From Micromonospora sp. WMMD980 (GTDB lineage: Bacteria; Actinomycetota; Actinomycetes; Mycobacteriales; Micromonosporaceae), in NCBI RefSeq assembly GCF_029626035.1, contig NZ_JARUBE010000003.1, positions 1,550,001-1,614,000 of the forward strand: DNA of 64,000 nucleotides, given 5' to 3'. Below the pieces are notes generated by a model. That model saw only the letters and a program-made list of their open reading frames with translations. It made no database searches and had not been told where the DNA came from. A program made the position numbers and the translations under genes. Below, in pieces: positions 1 to 8,539 of the stretch. Position 1 is the stretch's first letter, and every line of letters begins with the position of its first letter.

Positions 1-3
1 CAT
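1..3 (-). CDS. Start codon of a divergent gene, cut off by the window edge
   Basis: The first three bases read CAT, which is ATG on the minus strand. Immediately behind it on that strand is GGAAGGACCACC, a good ribosome binding site at normal spacing. The window probably begins exactly at the start of a gene running leftwards, divergent from the GH5 gene. Nothing of the product is visible. Confidence 0.35.
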
Positions 4-121
4 GGTGGTCCTTCCGGCGAGCGCGAACGTCCGAAACTTCCGGGAACATTTCCGAGACTCGGCCGGAACGTTACGGCGGTCGATGCGGCCCCGTCAATCG
101 CCCGCGGCACCCGTCGATGCC

Positions 122-149
122 TTGACGTGCGGAGGTGTTAACGTGAACA
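122..149 (+). promoter_or_regulatory. Putative promoter and LacI-type operator for the GH5 gene
   Basis: TTGACG at 122-127 is a good -35 box; GAACAT 17 bases downstream is a weak -10. The near-palindrome TGTTAACGTGAACA at 136-149 (12 of 14 positions symmetric, central ACGT) lies inside this promoter and has the form of a LacI-family operator. A second, weaker symmetric stretch lies at 31-43 (CCGAAACTTCCGG). Binding by the LacI protein encoded at 1670-2674 is inference. Confidence 0.35.
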
Positions 150-177
150 TAGACAAACATCGCTAGAGGGAGGCGTC

Positions 178-1662
178 ATGGCGCGAGGTCGATCGGTTCG
201 TCGTACGCTGATCGCGCTGGTGGCGGCCCTGACCGCGACGGTCGGCGGCGTGGTCGTCGCGTCGCCGCCGGCCACCGCCGCGACCAACGGGTTCCGGGGC
301 ATGAACTGGGCCGTGCTGGGCGACAACTTCAGCACCGGTCCGCTCGTCGTGCAGGGGCTCAGCGCCTCCGACAGCAACGCCACGGTGCGCGCCAAGGCCA
401 ACGCCCTCTACGACGCCATGGCGGCCAGCATGGGGGTCAACACCGTCCGGCTGCCGATCAACACCCACACGGTGGGCACGGCCTGGTGGGAGGCCTACCG
501 GGGCGCCGTCGACGCCGCCACCGCCCGCGGCTTCAAGGTCATCCTCGCCTACTGGGAGGACGGCGCCGCCTCCGGCGGCCGGATCACGAACCTCGCCGCC
601 TGGAACGCGATGTGGTCCACGGTGACGAACACCTACGGCGCGAACCCGAACGTCTACTTCGAGCCGATGAACGAGCCGCACGGCTACAGCTCGGCGGAGT
701 GGCGCGACGTCGCGGCCGAGTGGCTCCGCTACCACTACTCGGCGGTGCCCGCCCGGGTGCTCGTCGGCGGCACCGGGTTCAGCCAGGACCTGCGCGACGT
801 CTGCAACGACCCGCGCTTCGCCTCGACCCTGTTCTCCGTCCACCACTACGCGTTCTTCTACGAGCCGATGAGCTACGACGCCTTCCGGAGCCACGTGCAG
901 ACCCGCCTGGGCGCCTGCGCCCCCCGTGCGGTGGTCACCGAGTTCGGCGCGCCCATGAACGACGGCCGCGACTACGCCGACGCGAACAGCACCGACAACT
1001 TCGTGCGGCACATCCGGGCCGTGGCCCAGGTGATGCGCGACAACCGGATGGGCGGCACCTACTGGCCCGCCCTCGGCGGCAAGCCCGGCAACATCGGCTA
1101 CGACTGGTACTCGATGTTCTCGCTCGGCGGCAGCGGCACCGACCTGCGCCTGACCGTCCGCAACCCCGCGGGCGCGGACCGGATCCGCTACGGCTGGGGC
1201 GACACCGTCGGCGGCGGCCCCACCACGCCTCCGCCGTCGACCGGAACGTTCTACCGGATCACCGTGCGGCACAGCGGCAAGGCCATGGACGTCCAGGCGC
1301 CGAACACCGACAACGGCGCCCGCGTCGGCCAGTACACCTACGGCGGCAACGCGTGGCAGCAGTGGCAGTTCGCCGACGCCGGCGGCGGCTTCTGGCGCAT
1401 CGTCAGCCGGCACAGCGGGAAGTGCCTCGACGTGGTGGGTGCCTCCACCGCCGACGGCGCCGAGCTGATCCAGTACACCTGCGGCAGCGGCACGAACCAG
1501 CAGTTCCAGATGGTCGCCGACGGCACCTGGTTCCAGCTCCGGGCCCGCCACAGCGGCAAGTGTGTGGACGTGCCGGCCGTCTCGACCGCGGACGGCGTGG
1601 TCCTCAAGCAGTATCCGTGCAACACCGGCGCCAACCAGCGGTGGTCGCGCACGGCCGTCTGA
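178..1662 (+). CDS. Secreted GH5-family endoglycanase with C-terminal ricin-type lectin domain
   Basis: A 494-residue extracellular beta-1,4-glycan hydrolase, cellulase or mannanase type. Residues 1-35 form a signal peptide (RR near the N-terminus, cleavage near ATAA). A GH5-like TIM barrel follows to about residue 345, with the acid/base glutamate in FEPMNEPHG (Glu166) and the nucleophile in VVTEFGAP (Glu255). After a short Pro/Thr linker, residues 352-494 form a beta-trefoil lectin (CBM13) with three repeats ending in WQQW, NQQF and NQRW motifs. AGAGGGAGG at 165-173 fixes the start. The neighbouring importer and GH3 enzyme suggest it releases oligosaccharides for uptake. The exact substrate cannot be read from the sequence. 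Confidence 0.88.
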   Translation: MARGRSVRRTLIALVAALTATVGGVVVASPPATAATNGFRGMNWAVLGDNFSTGPLVVQGLSASDSNATVRAKANALYDAMAASMGVNTVRLPINTHTVGTAWWEAYRGAVDAATARGFKVILAYWEDGAASGGRITNLAAWNAMWSTVTNTYGANPNVYFEPMNEPHGYSSAEWRDVAAEWLRYHYSAVPARVLVGGTGFSQDLRDVCNDPRFASTLFSVHHYAFFYEPMSYDAFRSHVQTRLGACAPRAVVTEFGAPMNDGRDYADANSTDNFVRHIRAVAQVMRDNRMGGTYWPALGGKPGNIGYDWYSMFSLGGSGTDLRLTVRNPAGADRIRYGWGDTVGGGPTTPPPSTGTFYRITVRHSGKAMDVQAPNTDNGARVGQYTYGGNAWQQWQFADAGGGFWRIVSRHSGKCLDVVGASTADGAELIQYTCGSGTNQQFQMVADGTWFQLRARHSGKCVDVPAVSTADGVVLKQYPCNTGANQRWSRTAV

Positions 1663-1669
1663 CCGCCGG

Positions 1670-2674
1670 CTAGCCGAGCGGCCGGCAGGAGGCCCGCACC
1701 ACCAGCTCGGTGGGGAGCCGGATGTGCGCGTCGCGCTCCACGCCGGCGATCAGGTCGATCAGCAGGCGCAGCGACTCGGCGCCCATCCGTTGCAGCGGTT
1801 GCCGGATCGTGGTCAGCGGCGGGTCGACCAGCGCCGATTCGGGAACGTTGTCGAAGCCGATCACCGACAGCTCGTTCGGCACCGGGATGCCCATGCCGCG
1901 GGCGACGTCGAGCGTGGAGATCGCGGACAGGTCGTTTCCGGCGAAGATCGCGGTCGGCCGGTCGGGGAGCGCGAGCAGTTCCGCGGCGGTGCCGGCGGCG
2001 CCCTCGATCCGGAAGCCGCCGACCCGGACCAGCCGTTCGTCCACCGCCACGCCCGCGTCGGCCATGGCCTGCCGGAAGCCGGCCTCGCGCAGGCGCGCCG
2101 ACTCGAGGTCGCGGCGACCGCTGATGTGCCCGATCCGGCGGTGGCCGAGCGAGAGCAGGTAGTTGGTCGCGAGCACCGCGCCGGCGAAGTTGTCCGAGTC
2201 GACGGTGGGCAGGCCGGACGGGCCGGTGTGCGGGTCGACGGCCACCACGTGGAAGCCGTGCTTGGTCTCGACCACGGTCGGCGTCACGATGACCGCGCCG
2301 TCGATGAGCGTGCCGGAGAGCCGGGCCAGGGACCGTCGTTCCCAGCCGATGGCGGCGCCCTCGCCGTCGCCGCTGGAGTAGGCGAGCAGTTGGTAGCCGC
2401 TGCCGGCGACCTCCCGGGAGGCGCCCTTCAGCAACTCGGTCGAGAACGGCTCGAACTCGGCGACCAGGATGCCCAGCACGTTCGTGCGGTGGCTGCGCAG
2501 GCTCTGCGCGCCCAGGTCGGCCTCGTAGCCGAGGTCGTGGATGACCTGTTGCACCCGCTCGACGGTGGCCTGGGCGACGCCGTACCGACCATTGACAACC
2601 TTTGATACGGTCGCCACCGAGACGCCGGCGGTACGTGCCACGTCGGACATCTTGACGCGCTGCGGGAAGGCCAC
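1670..2674 (-). CDS. LacI-family transcriptional repressor
   Basis: A 334-residue regulator. The N-terminal helix-turn-helix and hinge read MSDVARTAGVSVATVSKVVNG, followed by a periplasmic-binding-protein-like effector domain with the usual DNFAG and GFDNVPES segments. It converges on the GH5 gene (7-base gap) and is transcribed divergently from the sugar ABC operon. This arrangement is typical of local repressors that release when an imported oligosaccharide binds. GTG start. The near-palindromes at 136-149 and 2718-2731 are its likely targets. The inducer is unknown; a cello- or mannooligosaccharide is a guess from context. Confidence 0.9.
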   Translation of the reverse strand: MAFPQRVKMSDVARTAGVSVATVSKVVNGRYGVAQATVERVQQVIHDLGYEADLGAQSLRSHRTNVLGILVAEFEPFSTELLKGASREVAGSGYQLLAYSSGDGEGAAIGWERRSLARLSGTLIDGAVIVTPTVVETKHGFHVVAVDPHTGPSGLPTVDSDNFAGAVLATNYLLSLGHRRIGHISGRRDLESARLREAGFRQAMADAGVAVDERLVRVGGFRIEGAAGTAAELLALPDRPTAIFAGNDLSAISTLDVARGMGIPVPNELSVIGFDNVPESALVDPPLTTIRQPLQRMGAESLRLLIDLIAGVERDAHIRLPTELVVRASCRPLG

Positions 2675-2717
2675 GCCGACGATGATAGAGGGCGCACCGG
2701 GCCGCGTCGCGACAGTT

Positions 2718-2766
2718 CGAAAACGTTATCGATACCGATTGACATCAAGTTACGTGACTGTAAAAC
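2718..2766 (+). promoter_or_regulatory. Promoter and LacI-type operator of the sugar ABC operon
   Basis: CGAAAACGTTATCG at 2718-2731 is a near-palindrome with central CG, as LacI-family operators have. Right after it, TTGACA at 2739-2744 is a perfect -35 box, with TAAAAC at 2761-2766 (16-base spacer) as a possible -10. The operator sits between the divergent lacI-type gene and the importer genes, so it could control both directions. Confidence 0.5.
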
Positions 2767-2808
2767 TCCCCGACAGGTAACCCGACTGAGCGGTCGAGGA
2801 GACATCTA

Positions 2809-4122
2809 ATGGCGATGAAGCGCCGCGCCGGTGCCGTCCTGGCACTGTTGATGACAAGCGCCCTCGTCGCCGCCGGATGCAGCGGCGGTGGCGACGACGA
2901 AGCAGCAGACACGGGAAGTGAGCTGTACAAGAACCCGGTGACGTTGACCTGGTGGCACAACGCCTCCCAGGACGGCCCCGGCAAGACGTACTGGGAGAAG
3001 GTCGCCAAGGACTTCTCCACCGCCCACCCGACCGTCAAGATCGAGATCGAGGCGATCGAGACGAACCAGCTCCAGCGCACCCGGCTTCCCGCCGCGCTGC
3101 TGAGCAACGACCCGCCGGACATCTTCCAGGCGTGGGGCGGCGGCGAGATGCGCGAGCAGGTCGAGGCCGACTACCTCAAGGACATCACCGACCAGGTCAA
3201 GGGTGAGGTCGCCGACATCGGCAGCGCCTCCGAGATCTGGCAGGTCAACGGCAAGCAGTACGGCCTGCCGTTCCGGATGGGCATCGAGGGCATCTGGTAC
3301 AACAAGGACATGTTCGCCAAGGCGGGCATCACGGCGCCGCCGACCACGTTCGAGGAGCTGAACGCGGCGGTCACCAAGCTCAAGGCGATCAACGTCGTCC
3401 CGATCGCCCTCGGCGCGGGCGACAAGTGGCCGGCCGCCCACTGGTGGTACAACTTCGCGCTGCGGGCCTGCTCGGTCGACACGCTGAAGAAGGCGACCAC
3501 CGACCGGAGCTTCGACGACCCGTGCTTCGTCAAGGCCGGTCAGGACCTCAAGGCATTCATCGACACCAAGCCGTTCCAGAACAACTTCATCGCCACGCCC
3601 GGTCAGAACGACCCGACCAGCGCGAACGGCCTGCTGGCCAACGGCAAGGCCGCGATGGAGCTGATGGGCGACTGGAACCGGGGCACGCTGGACACGGTCG
3701 CCACCGACAAGGCGAAGCTCGCGAAGTTCCTGGGCTGGTTCCCGGTGCCGGCGATCTCCGGATCGGCGGGTGACCCGAAGGCGGCCCTCGGCGGCGGCGA
3801 CGGGTTCGCCTGTGCCAAGCAGGCCCCGGCGGAGTGTGTCGAGTTCCTCAAGTACATCGTCAGCCCCGAGGTGCAGAAGGGCTACGCGGCCACCGGCACC
3901 GGCCTCCCGGTCGCCAAGGGCGCCGCGGACGGCGTGACCGACCCGGCGCTGAAGTCCATCCTGACCGCCACCTCCGACGCCACCTACGTGCAGCTCTGGC
4001 TGGACACCGCCTACGGCAGCACGGTCGGCAACGCGATGAACGACGCCATCGTCGCCATCTTCGCCGGCAACGGCAGCCCGGAGAAGGTCGTCGCGGCCAT
4101 GAAGGCGGCCGCGAGCAAGTGA
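2809..4122 (+). CDS. Sugar ABC transporter substrate-binding lipoprotein
   Basis: A 437-residue family-1 extracellular solute-binding protein. The signal peptide ends in the lipobox LVAAGC, so the protein should be lipid-anchored outside the membrane. The mature part starts with the hallmark VTLTWWHN and carries WYNKDMFAKAGI and a C-terminal region rich in small residues. GAGGAGA lies just upstream of the ATG. It is the first gene of an importer operon with two permeases and no ATPase; such importers usually share a distant MsiK-type ATPase. It probably binds an oligosaccharide released by the GH5 enzyme. Confidence 0.9.
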   Translation: MAMKRRAGAVLALLMTSALVAAGCSGGGDDEAADTGSELYKNPVTLTWWHNASQDGPGKTYWEKVAKDFSTAHPTVKIEIEAIETNQLQRTRLPAALLSNDPPDIFQAWGGGEMREQVEADYLKDITDQVKGEVADIGSASEIWQVNGKQYGLPFRMGIEGIWYNKDMFAKAGITAPPTTFEELNAAVTKLKAINVVPIALGAGDKWPAAHWWYNFALRACSVDTLKKATTDRSFDDPCFVKAGQDLKAFIDTKPFQNNFIATPGQNDPTSANGLLANGKAAMELMGDWNRGTLDTVATDKAKLAKFLGWFPVPAISGSAGDPKAALGGGDGFACAKQAPAECVEFLKYIVSPEVQKGYAATGTGLPVAKGAADGVTDPALKSILTATSDATYVQLWLDTAYGSTVGNAMNDAIVAIFAGNGSPEKVVAAMKAAASK

Positions 4123-5117
4123 CCTCCACCGACCAGACCCGGTTCCCCGCCGGCGGCGTCCCCACGCCGCCGGCGGGCCTCCGGCCCGCCGCGCGCCCGT
4201 CCGCCCGCCGGGCCCAGACCCGTCGCAAGTGGTACGAGATCGTCGGGCTCACCACGCCGGCGCTCGTCGTCTACGTGACCTTCGTGCTGGTGCCGATGGG
4301 CTTCGCGTTCTACTACAGCCTGTTCCGGTGGCGCGGGGTGGGTCCGCCCACCGAGTACGTCGGCTTCAAGAACTACGTCCTGGCCTTCCAGGACCCGATC
4401 TTCCTGGACGCGCTGCGCAACAACGCCATCGTCGTGTTCGGGTCGCTGCTGATCCAGGGCCCGATCGCACTGGGCGTCGCGTTGCTGCTCAACCGCCGCT
4501 TCCGCGGGCGCTCCACGTTCCGCCTGCTGGCGTTCGTGCCGTACGTGCTCGCCGAGGTCACCGTCGGCATCATGTGGAAGCTGATCCTGACCGGCGACGG
4601 CACCGTCGACGTGCTGCTGCGAGCGGTCGGCCTGGGCGGCTTCGTGCAGGCGTGGCTCGCCGACCTCGACGTGGTCATCTGGACCCTGCTCTTCGTCCTC
4701 ACCTGGAAGTACGTCGGCTTCGCCATCATCCTGCTGCTCGCCGGCCTGTCCAACGTCCCGGACGAGCTGACCGAGGCCGCCGCGATCGACGGCGCGAGCT
4801 GGTGGCAGATCCAGCGCCACATCACGCTGCCGCTGCTGGGCCCGACGATCCGGATCTGGATGTTCCTGTCGATGATCGGTTCGTTGCAGGTCTTCGACGT
4901 GGTCTGGGTGACCTCGGTGCCCGCGGTCCGCTCCCTGGGCGCGTCGGCCACCATGGCGACCTACATGGTGGACAACGGCTTCTTCGCCCGGCTCTGGGGC
5001 TACGGCAACGCGGTTGCCGTGATCCTGTTCGTCATCTCCTTCGTCGCGGCGCTGCTGTTCCAGCGTTTCCTGCTCCGCCGGGACATCGAGGGCGCCATCA
5101 CGAGAAGGGCGAACTGA
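4119..5117 (+). CDS. Sugar ABC transporter permease (first subunit)
   Basis: A 332-residue MalF/UgpA-type inner-membrane permease. I chose the GTG at 4119, which overlaps the stop of the binding-protein gene (GTGA), although the frame is open further upstream. After a Pro/Arg-rich cytoplasmic N-terminus, about six hydrophobic segments are visible. The EAA loop reads EAAAIDGASWWQIQRHITLPLLGP, the docking site for the ATPase. Translationally coupled to its neighbours. Confidence 0.9.
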   Translation: MTSTDQTRFPAGGVPTPPAGLRPAARPSARRAQTRRKWYEIVGLTTPALVVYVTFVLVPMGFAFYYSLFRWRGVGPPTEYVGFKNYVLAFQDPIFLDALRNNAIVVFGSLLIQGPIALGVALLLNRRFRGRSTFRLLAFVPYVLAEVTVGIMWKLILTGDGTVDVLLRAVGLGGFVQAWLADLDVVIWTLLFVLTWKYVGFAIILLLAGLSNVPDELTEAAAIDGASWWQIQRHITLPLLGPTIRIWMFLSMIGSLQVFDVVWVTSVPAVRSLGASATMATYMVDNGFFARLWGYGNAVAVILFVISFVAALLFQRFLLRRDIEGAITRRAN

Positions 5118-5119
5118 CC

Positions 5120-5980
5120 GTGACCGCGAACCCCGTCCTCTCCCGCCCCGCGAGCCGTCGGCCGATCTCCTGGGGCTCGCCGCTGACCTACGCGCTCGCG
5201 CTCGCGGTCGCGGCGGTGTCGATCGCCCCGATCGTCTACGTGATCGTCGGCGGCTTCCGCACCACCCCGCAGATCGTCGCGGACCCGGCCGGGCTGCCCG
5301 ACCCGTGGGTCTGGGACAACTACGCCCGGGTGCTGACCCAGAGCGACTTCTGGCGGCAGGCGTTCAACAGCGCGGTGATCGCGCTCGGCACCACGCTCGG
5401 TGTGGTGGTGCTCGGTCTCTGCGCCGCGTTCGTGATCGCCCGCTACACCTTCCGTGGGCGGGAGGCGCTGCACACCTTCTTCACGCTCGGGCTGCTCTTT
5501 CCGGCCGGTGCGGCGATCCTGCCGCTCTACCTGATGCTGCGCGACCTGAACCTGATCAACTCCTACTACGCGGTGATCCTGCCGCAGGTCGCCTTCTCGC
5601 TGCCGATCACGATCGTCATCCTGCGGCCGTTCCTGTCCGCCATCCCCCGGGAGTTGGAGGACGCCGCCGCGATCGACGGCGCGGACCGGCTCGGTTTCCT
5701 CTGGCGCATCGTGCTGCCGCTGTCGCGACCCGCGCTGGTCACCGTCGGGATCCTCGCGTTCGTGGCGAGCTGGAACGCGTTCCTGCTGCCGCTGCTGGTC
5801 CTCGGTGACGCCAGCCTGCACACCCTGCCGCTGGGCGTGCAGAACTTCTCCAGCCAGTACAGCACCGACACGGCGGGCGTTCTCGCCTTCACCTCGCTGG
5901 CGATGTTGCCGGCACTGCTCTTCTTCACGCTCGCCGAGAAGCAGATCGTCGGCGGCCTGCAAGGCGCCGTCAAGGGCTGA
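5120..5980 (+). CDS. Sugar ABC transporter permease (second subunit)
   Basis: A 286-residue MalG/UgpE-type permease with about six membrane segments. The EAA loop begins LEDAAAIDGADRLGFL and continues into WRIVLPLSRPAL. The GTG at 5120 starts two bases after the first permease stops; the frame remains open far upstream but without permease-like sequence. The C-terminus ends with the family-typical QIVGGLQGAVKG. It forms the translocation pore with the first permease. Confidence 0.9.
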   Translation: MTANPVLSRPASRRPISWGSPLTYALALAVAAVSIAPIVYVIVGGFRTTPQIVADPAGLPDPWVWDNYARVLTQSDFWRQAFNSAVIALGTTLGVVVLGLCAAFVIARYTFRGREALHTFFTLGLLFPAGAAILPLYLMLRDLNLINSYYAVILPQVAFSLPITIVILRPFLSAIPRELEDAAAIDGADRLGFLWRIVLPLSRPALVTVGILAFVASWNAFLLPLLVLGDASLHTLPLGVQNFSSQYSTDTAGVLAFTSLAMLPALLFFTLAEKQIVGGLQGAVKG

Positions 5981-6019
5981 GCGGCAGCGGCGCGAGCACA
6001 ACCAAGGGAAAGGCACACC

Positions 6020-8344
6020 ATGACAGAGGTCCACGCGGTGGTGGGCGGGCCGACACCGGTCCAGGCAGTTCCGGACCACGACCGGCCCGACGGGCGCGCC
6101 GGCGAGGCGCGGGTGCGCGAGCTGCTCGGCCGGATGACGCTCGACGAGAAGATCGCGCAGCTCGTCGGGTTCTGGGAGAAGGAGGACGGCGAGGCGGTGG
6201 CGCCACTGCAGGGCGAGTTCACCGACGCCGTCCGGCTGGAGGACTTCTCCCGGCACGGGCTGGGTCACCTCACCCGCGTCTACGGCACCCGCCCGGTCGA
6301 CGAGGCGGAGCGCGCGGCGTGGCTGTGGGCGTTCCAGCGCAACCTGGTCACCGGCACCCGGCTGGGCATCCCGGCGATCGTCCACGAGGAGTGCCTGACC
6401 GGCCTGTCGGCGTGGCGGGCGGCCACCTTCCCCACGCCGCTGGCCTGGGGCGCCGCGTTCGACCCCGACCTGGTGACCGAGATGGCGGCGGCGATCGGGT
6501 CGTCGATGCGGGCGCTCGGCATCCACCAGGGGCTCTCCCCGGTGCTCGACGTGATCCGGGACCCGCGCTGGGGCCGGGTCGACGAGTGCGTCGCCGAGGA
6601 CCCCTACCTGGTCGGCACCATCGGCACGTCCTACGTGCGCGGCCTCCAGTCGCAGGGGGTGCACGCGACGTTGAAGCACTTCGCGGGCTATTCCGCGTCG
6701 CGGGCCGGGCGCAACTTCGGCCCGGTGCACGCCGGCCCCCGGGAACTCGCGGACGTGCTCTTCGTGCCGTTCGAGATGGCGATCCTGGACGGCGAGGCCC
6801 GCAGCGTCATGCACTCGTACGCCGAGATCGACGGCGTGCCGGTGGCCGCCGACCCGACGATGCTGACCGGCGTGCTGCGGGACCGGTGGGGCTTCGACGG
6901 CACGGTGGTGGCCGACTACTACGGGGTCGCGTTCCTGAACCTGCTGCACCACGTCGCGGCCGACAACGCGGGCGCGGCCGTGCAGGCGCTCGCCGCGGGC
7001 CTCGACATCGAGCTGCCGACCGGCGACGCCTTCCTGACCCTGGCCGAGTCGGTGCGGGCCGGCGCGGTCGACGAGGCGCTCGTCGACCGGGCGGTGCTGC
7101 GGGTGCTACGCCAGAAGCAGGAGCTGGGGCTGCTCGACGCCACCTTCGCCGAGGAGCCGCCCGGGACGGTCGACCTGGACCCGCCGGAGCACCGGGCGAT
7201 CGCCCGCCGCCTCGCCGAGGAGTCGATCGTGCTGGTCGCCAACCAGGGCGTGCTTCCGCTGCCGGCGGGCCGCCGGGTGGCGGTCGTCGGCCCGAACGCG
7301 GACCGGCCGGGCGCGCTCTTCGGGTGCTACTCCTTCCTCAACCACGTGCTGGTCCAGCACCCGGGTGTGGAGAACGGGTTCGAGGCGCCGAGCGTCCTGG
7401 CGGCGATGCGCGCCGAACTCGGCGCCGACCTCGTCACCTGGGCCGGCGGCTGTGACGTGGACAGCGACGACCGGTCCGGCTTCGACGAGGCGGTCGCCAC
7501 CGCGTCCGCCGCCGACGTCGCCGTCCTGGTCGTCGGCGACCACGCGGGCCTCTTCGGGCGGGGCACTGTCGGTGAGGGGTGCGACCGGGACGACCTGGAG
7601 CTTCCGGGCGTCCAGCGGGAACTGGTCGAGGCGGTGCTGGCGACCGGCACCCCGGTCGTGCTGGTGCTGCTCACCGGCCGTCCCTACGCGATCGACTGGG
7701 CGCTGACCCGGTGCGCGGCCGTGGTGCAGTCGTTCTTCCCCGGCGAGGAGGGCGCGGGCGCGATCGCGGGCGTGCTGTCCGGGCGGGTCAACCCGTCGGG
7801 CCGGCTGCCGGTCACCCTGCCCGGCTCGGCCGGCGCGCAGCCGTACTCGTATCTGCACCCGACGCTCGGGGCGGGCAGCAACGGCACCAACCTGTCGGCG
7901 GCGCCCGCGGCGCCGTTCGGCCACGGGCTGTCCTACACCACGTTCACCCACACCGACCTGACCGTGCCGGCCACCGTGCCCACCGACGGCGCGCTGTCGG
8001 TGACGGTACGCGTCACCAACACCGGCGCGGTCGCCGGTGACGACGTGGTCCAGCTCTACGGCCACGACGTGGTGGCGCCGGTGACCCGGCCGGTGGCGCA
8101 GTTGCTCGGCTACCGGCGGGTGCGCCTGGAGCCCGGGGAGTCGGTGACCGTCCGGCTGTCGGTGCCCACGACCCGGCTGGCCTTCTCCGACCGCACGCTG
8201 ACCCGGGTCGTGGAGCCCGGCGAGGTCGAGGTGTGGGTCGGCACCAGCGCGCGGCGGGACACCGAGGCGTCGACCACGCTCGTCGGCGGCACCGTCCCGG
8301 TCACCAACGCGTCCGCGCGTTGGACCGCCACCGAGTTGAGCTGA
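6020..8344 (+). CDS. GH3-family beta-glycosidase (glucosidase/xylosidase type), probably intracellular
   Basis: A 774-residue glycoside hydrolase family 3 enzyme that removes single sugars from the non-reducing ends of oligosaccharides. Visible order: an N-terminal TIM barrel with ECLTGL, KHFAGYSASRAGRN and the nucleophile region VVADYYG (Asp299), an alpha/beta sandwich (about 380-610) and a C-terminal fibronectin-III-like domain with the GHGLSYTTF junction. There is no signal peptide, so it most likely acts on sugars brought in by the upstream importer. AAGGGAAAGG precedes the ATG; the gap to the permease gene is 39 bases, so it is probably the last gene of the operon. Confidence 0.9.
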   Translation: MTEVHAVVGGPTPVQAVPDHDRPDGRAGEARVRELLGRMTLDEKIAQLVGFWEKEDGEAVAPLQGEFTDAVRLEDFSRHGLGHLTRVYGTRPVDEAERAAWLWAFQRNLVTGTRLGIPAIVHEECLTGLSAWRAATFPTPLAWGAAFDPDLVTEMAAAIGSSMRALGIHQGLSPVLDVIRDPRWGRVDECVAEDPYLVGTIGTSYVRGLQSQGVHATLKHFAGYSASRAGRNFGPVHAGPRELADVLFVPFEMAILDGEARSVMHSYAEIDGVPVAADPTMLTGVLRDRWGFDGTVVADYYGVAFLNLLHHVAADNAGAAVQALAAGLDIELPTGDAFLTLAESVRAGAVDEALVDRAVLRVLRQKQELGLLDATFAEEPPGTVDLDPPEHRAIARRLAEESIVLVANQGVLPLPAGRRVAVVGPNADRPGALFGCYSFLNHVLVQHPGVENGFEAPSVLAAMRAELGADLVTWAGGCDVDSDDRSGFDEAVATASAADVAVLVVGDHAGLFGRGTVGEGCDRDDLELPGVQRELVEAVLATGTPVVLVLLTGRPYAIDWALTRCAAVVQSFFPGEEGAGAIAGVLSGRVNPSGRLPVTLPGSAGAQPYSYLHPTLGAGSNGTNLSAAPAAPFGHGLSYTTFTHTDLTVPATVPTDGALSVTVRVTNTGAVAGDDVVQLYGHDVVAPVTRPVAQLLGYRRVRLEPGESVTVRLSVPTTRLAFSDRTLTRVVEPGEVEVWVGTSARRDTEASTTLVGGTVPVTNASARWTATELS

Positions 8345-8352
8345 GCGCCCCT

Positions 8353-8382
8353 CCGCCGGCCGTCCACGGGGGCGGCCGGCGG
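8353..8382 (+). terminator. Hairpin terminator after the GH3 gene
   Basis: Perfect 10-bp stem CCGCCGGCCG / CGGCCGGCGG with a 10-base loop, starting 9 bases after the GH3 stop codon. There is no T-run, as is common in high-G+C actinomycetes. It closes the glycan-utilisation operon. The rest of 8345-8539 holds only a short A+T-richer patch around 8441-8465 and no further gene. Confidence 0.6.
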
Positions 8383-8539
8383 ACCGGCGGCGTCCTCGCG
8401 CGATCGTCGACGCACCCCCCCCGGCCCGGCCGGCCCGGGTGCTTTAACCGCATATGGGGTTTATGCCGGTCTCCGGCTCCGTAGGCTCCGGGATGTCATC
8501 AGCCCCCGAACCGGGGCGCCCGGTGCCGGCCCGACAGGG

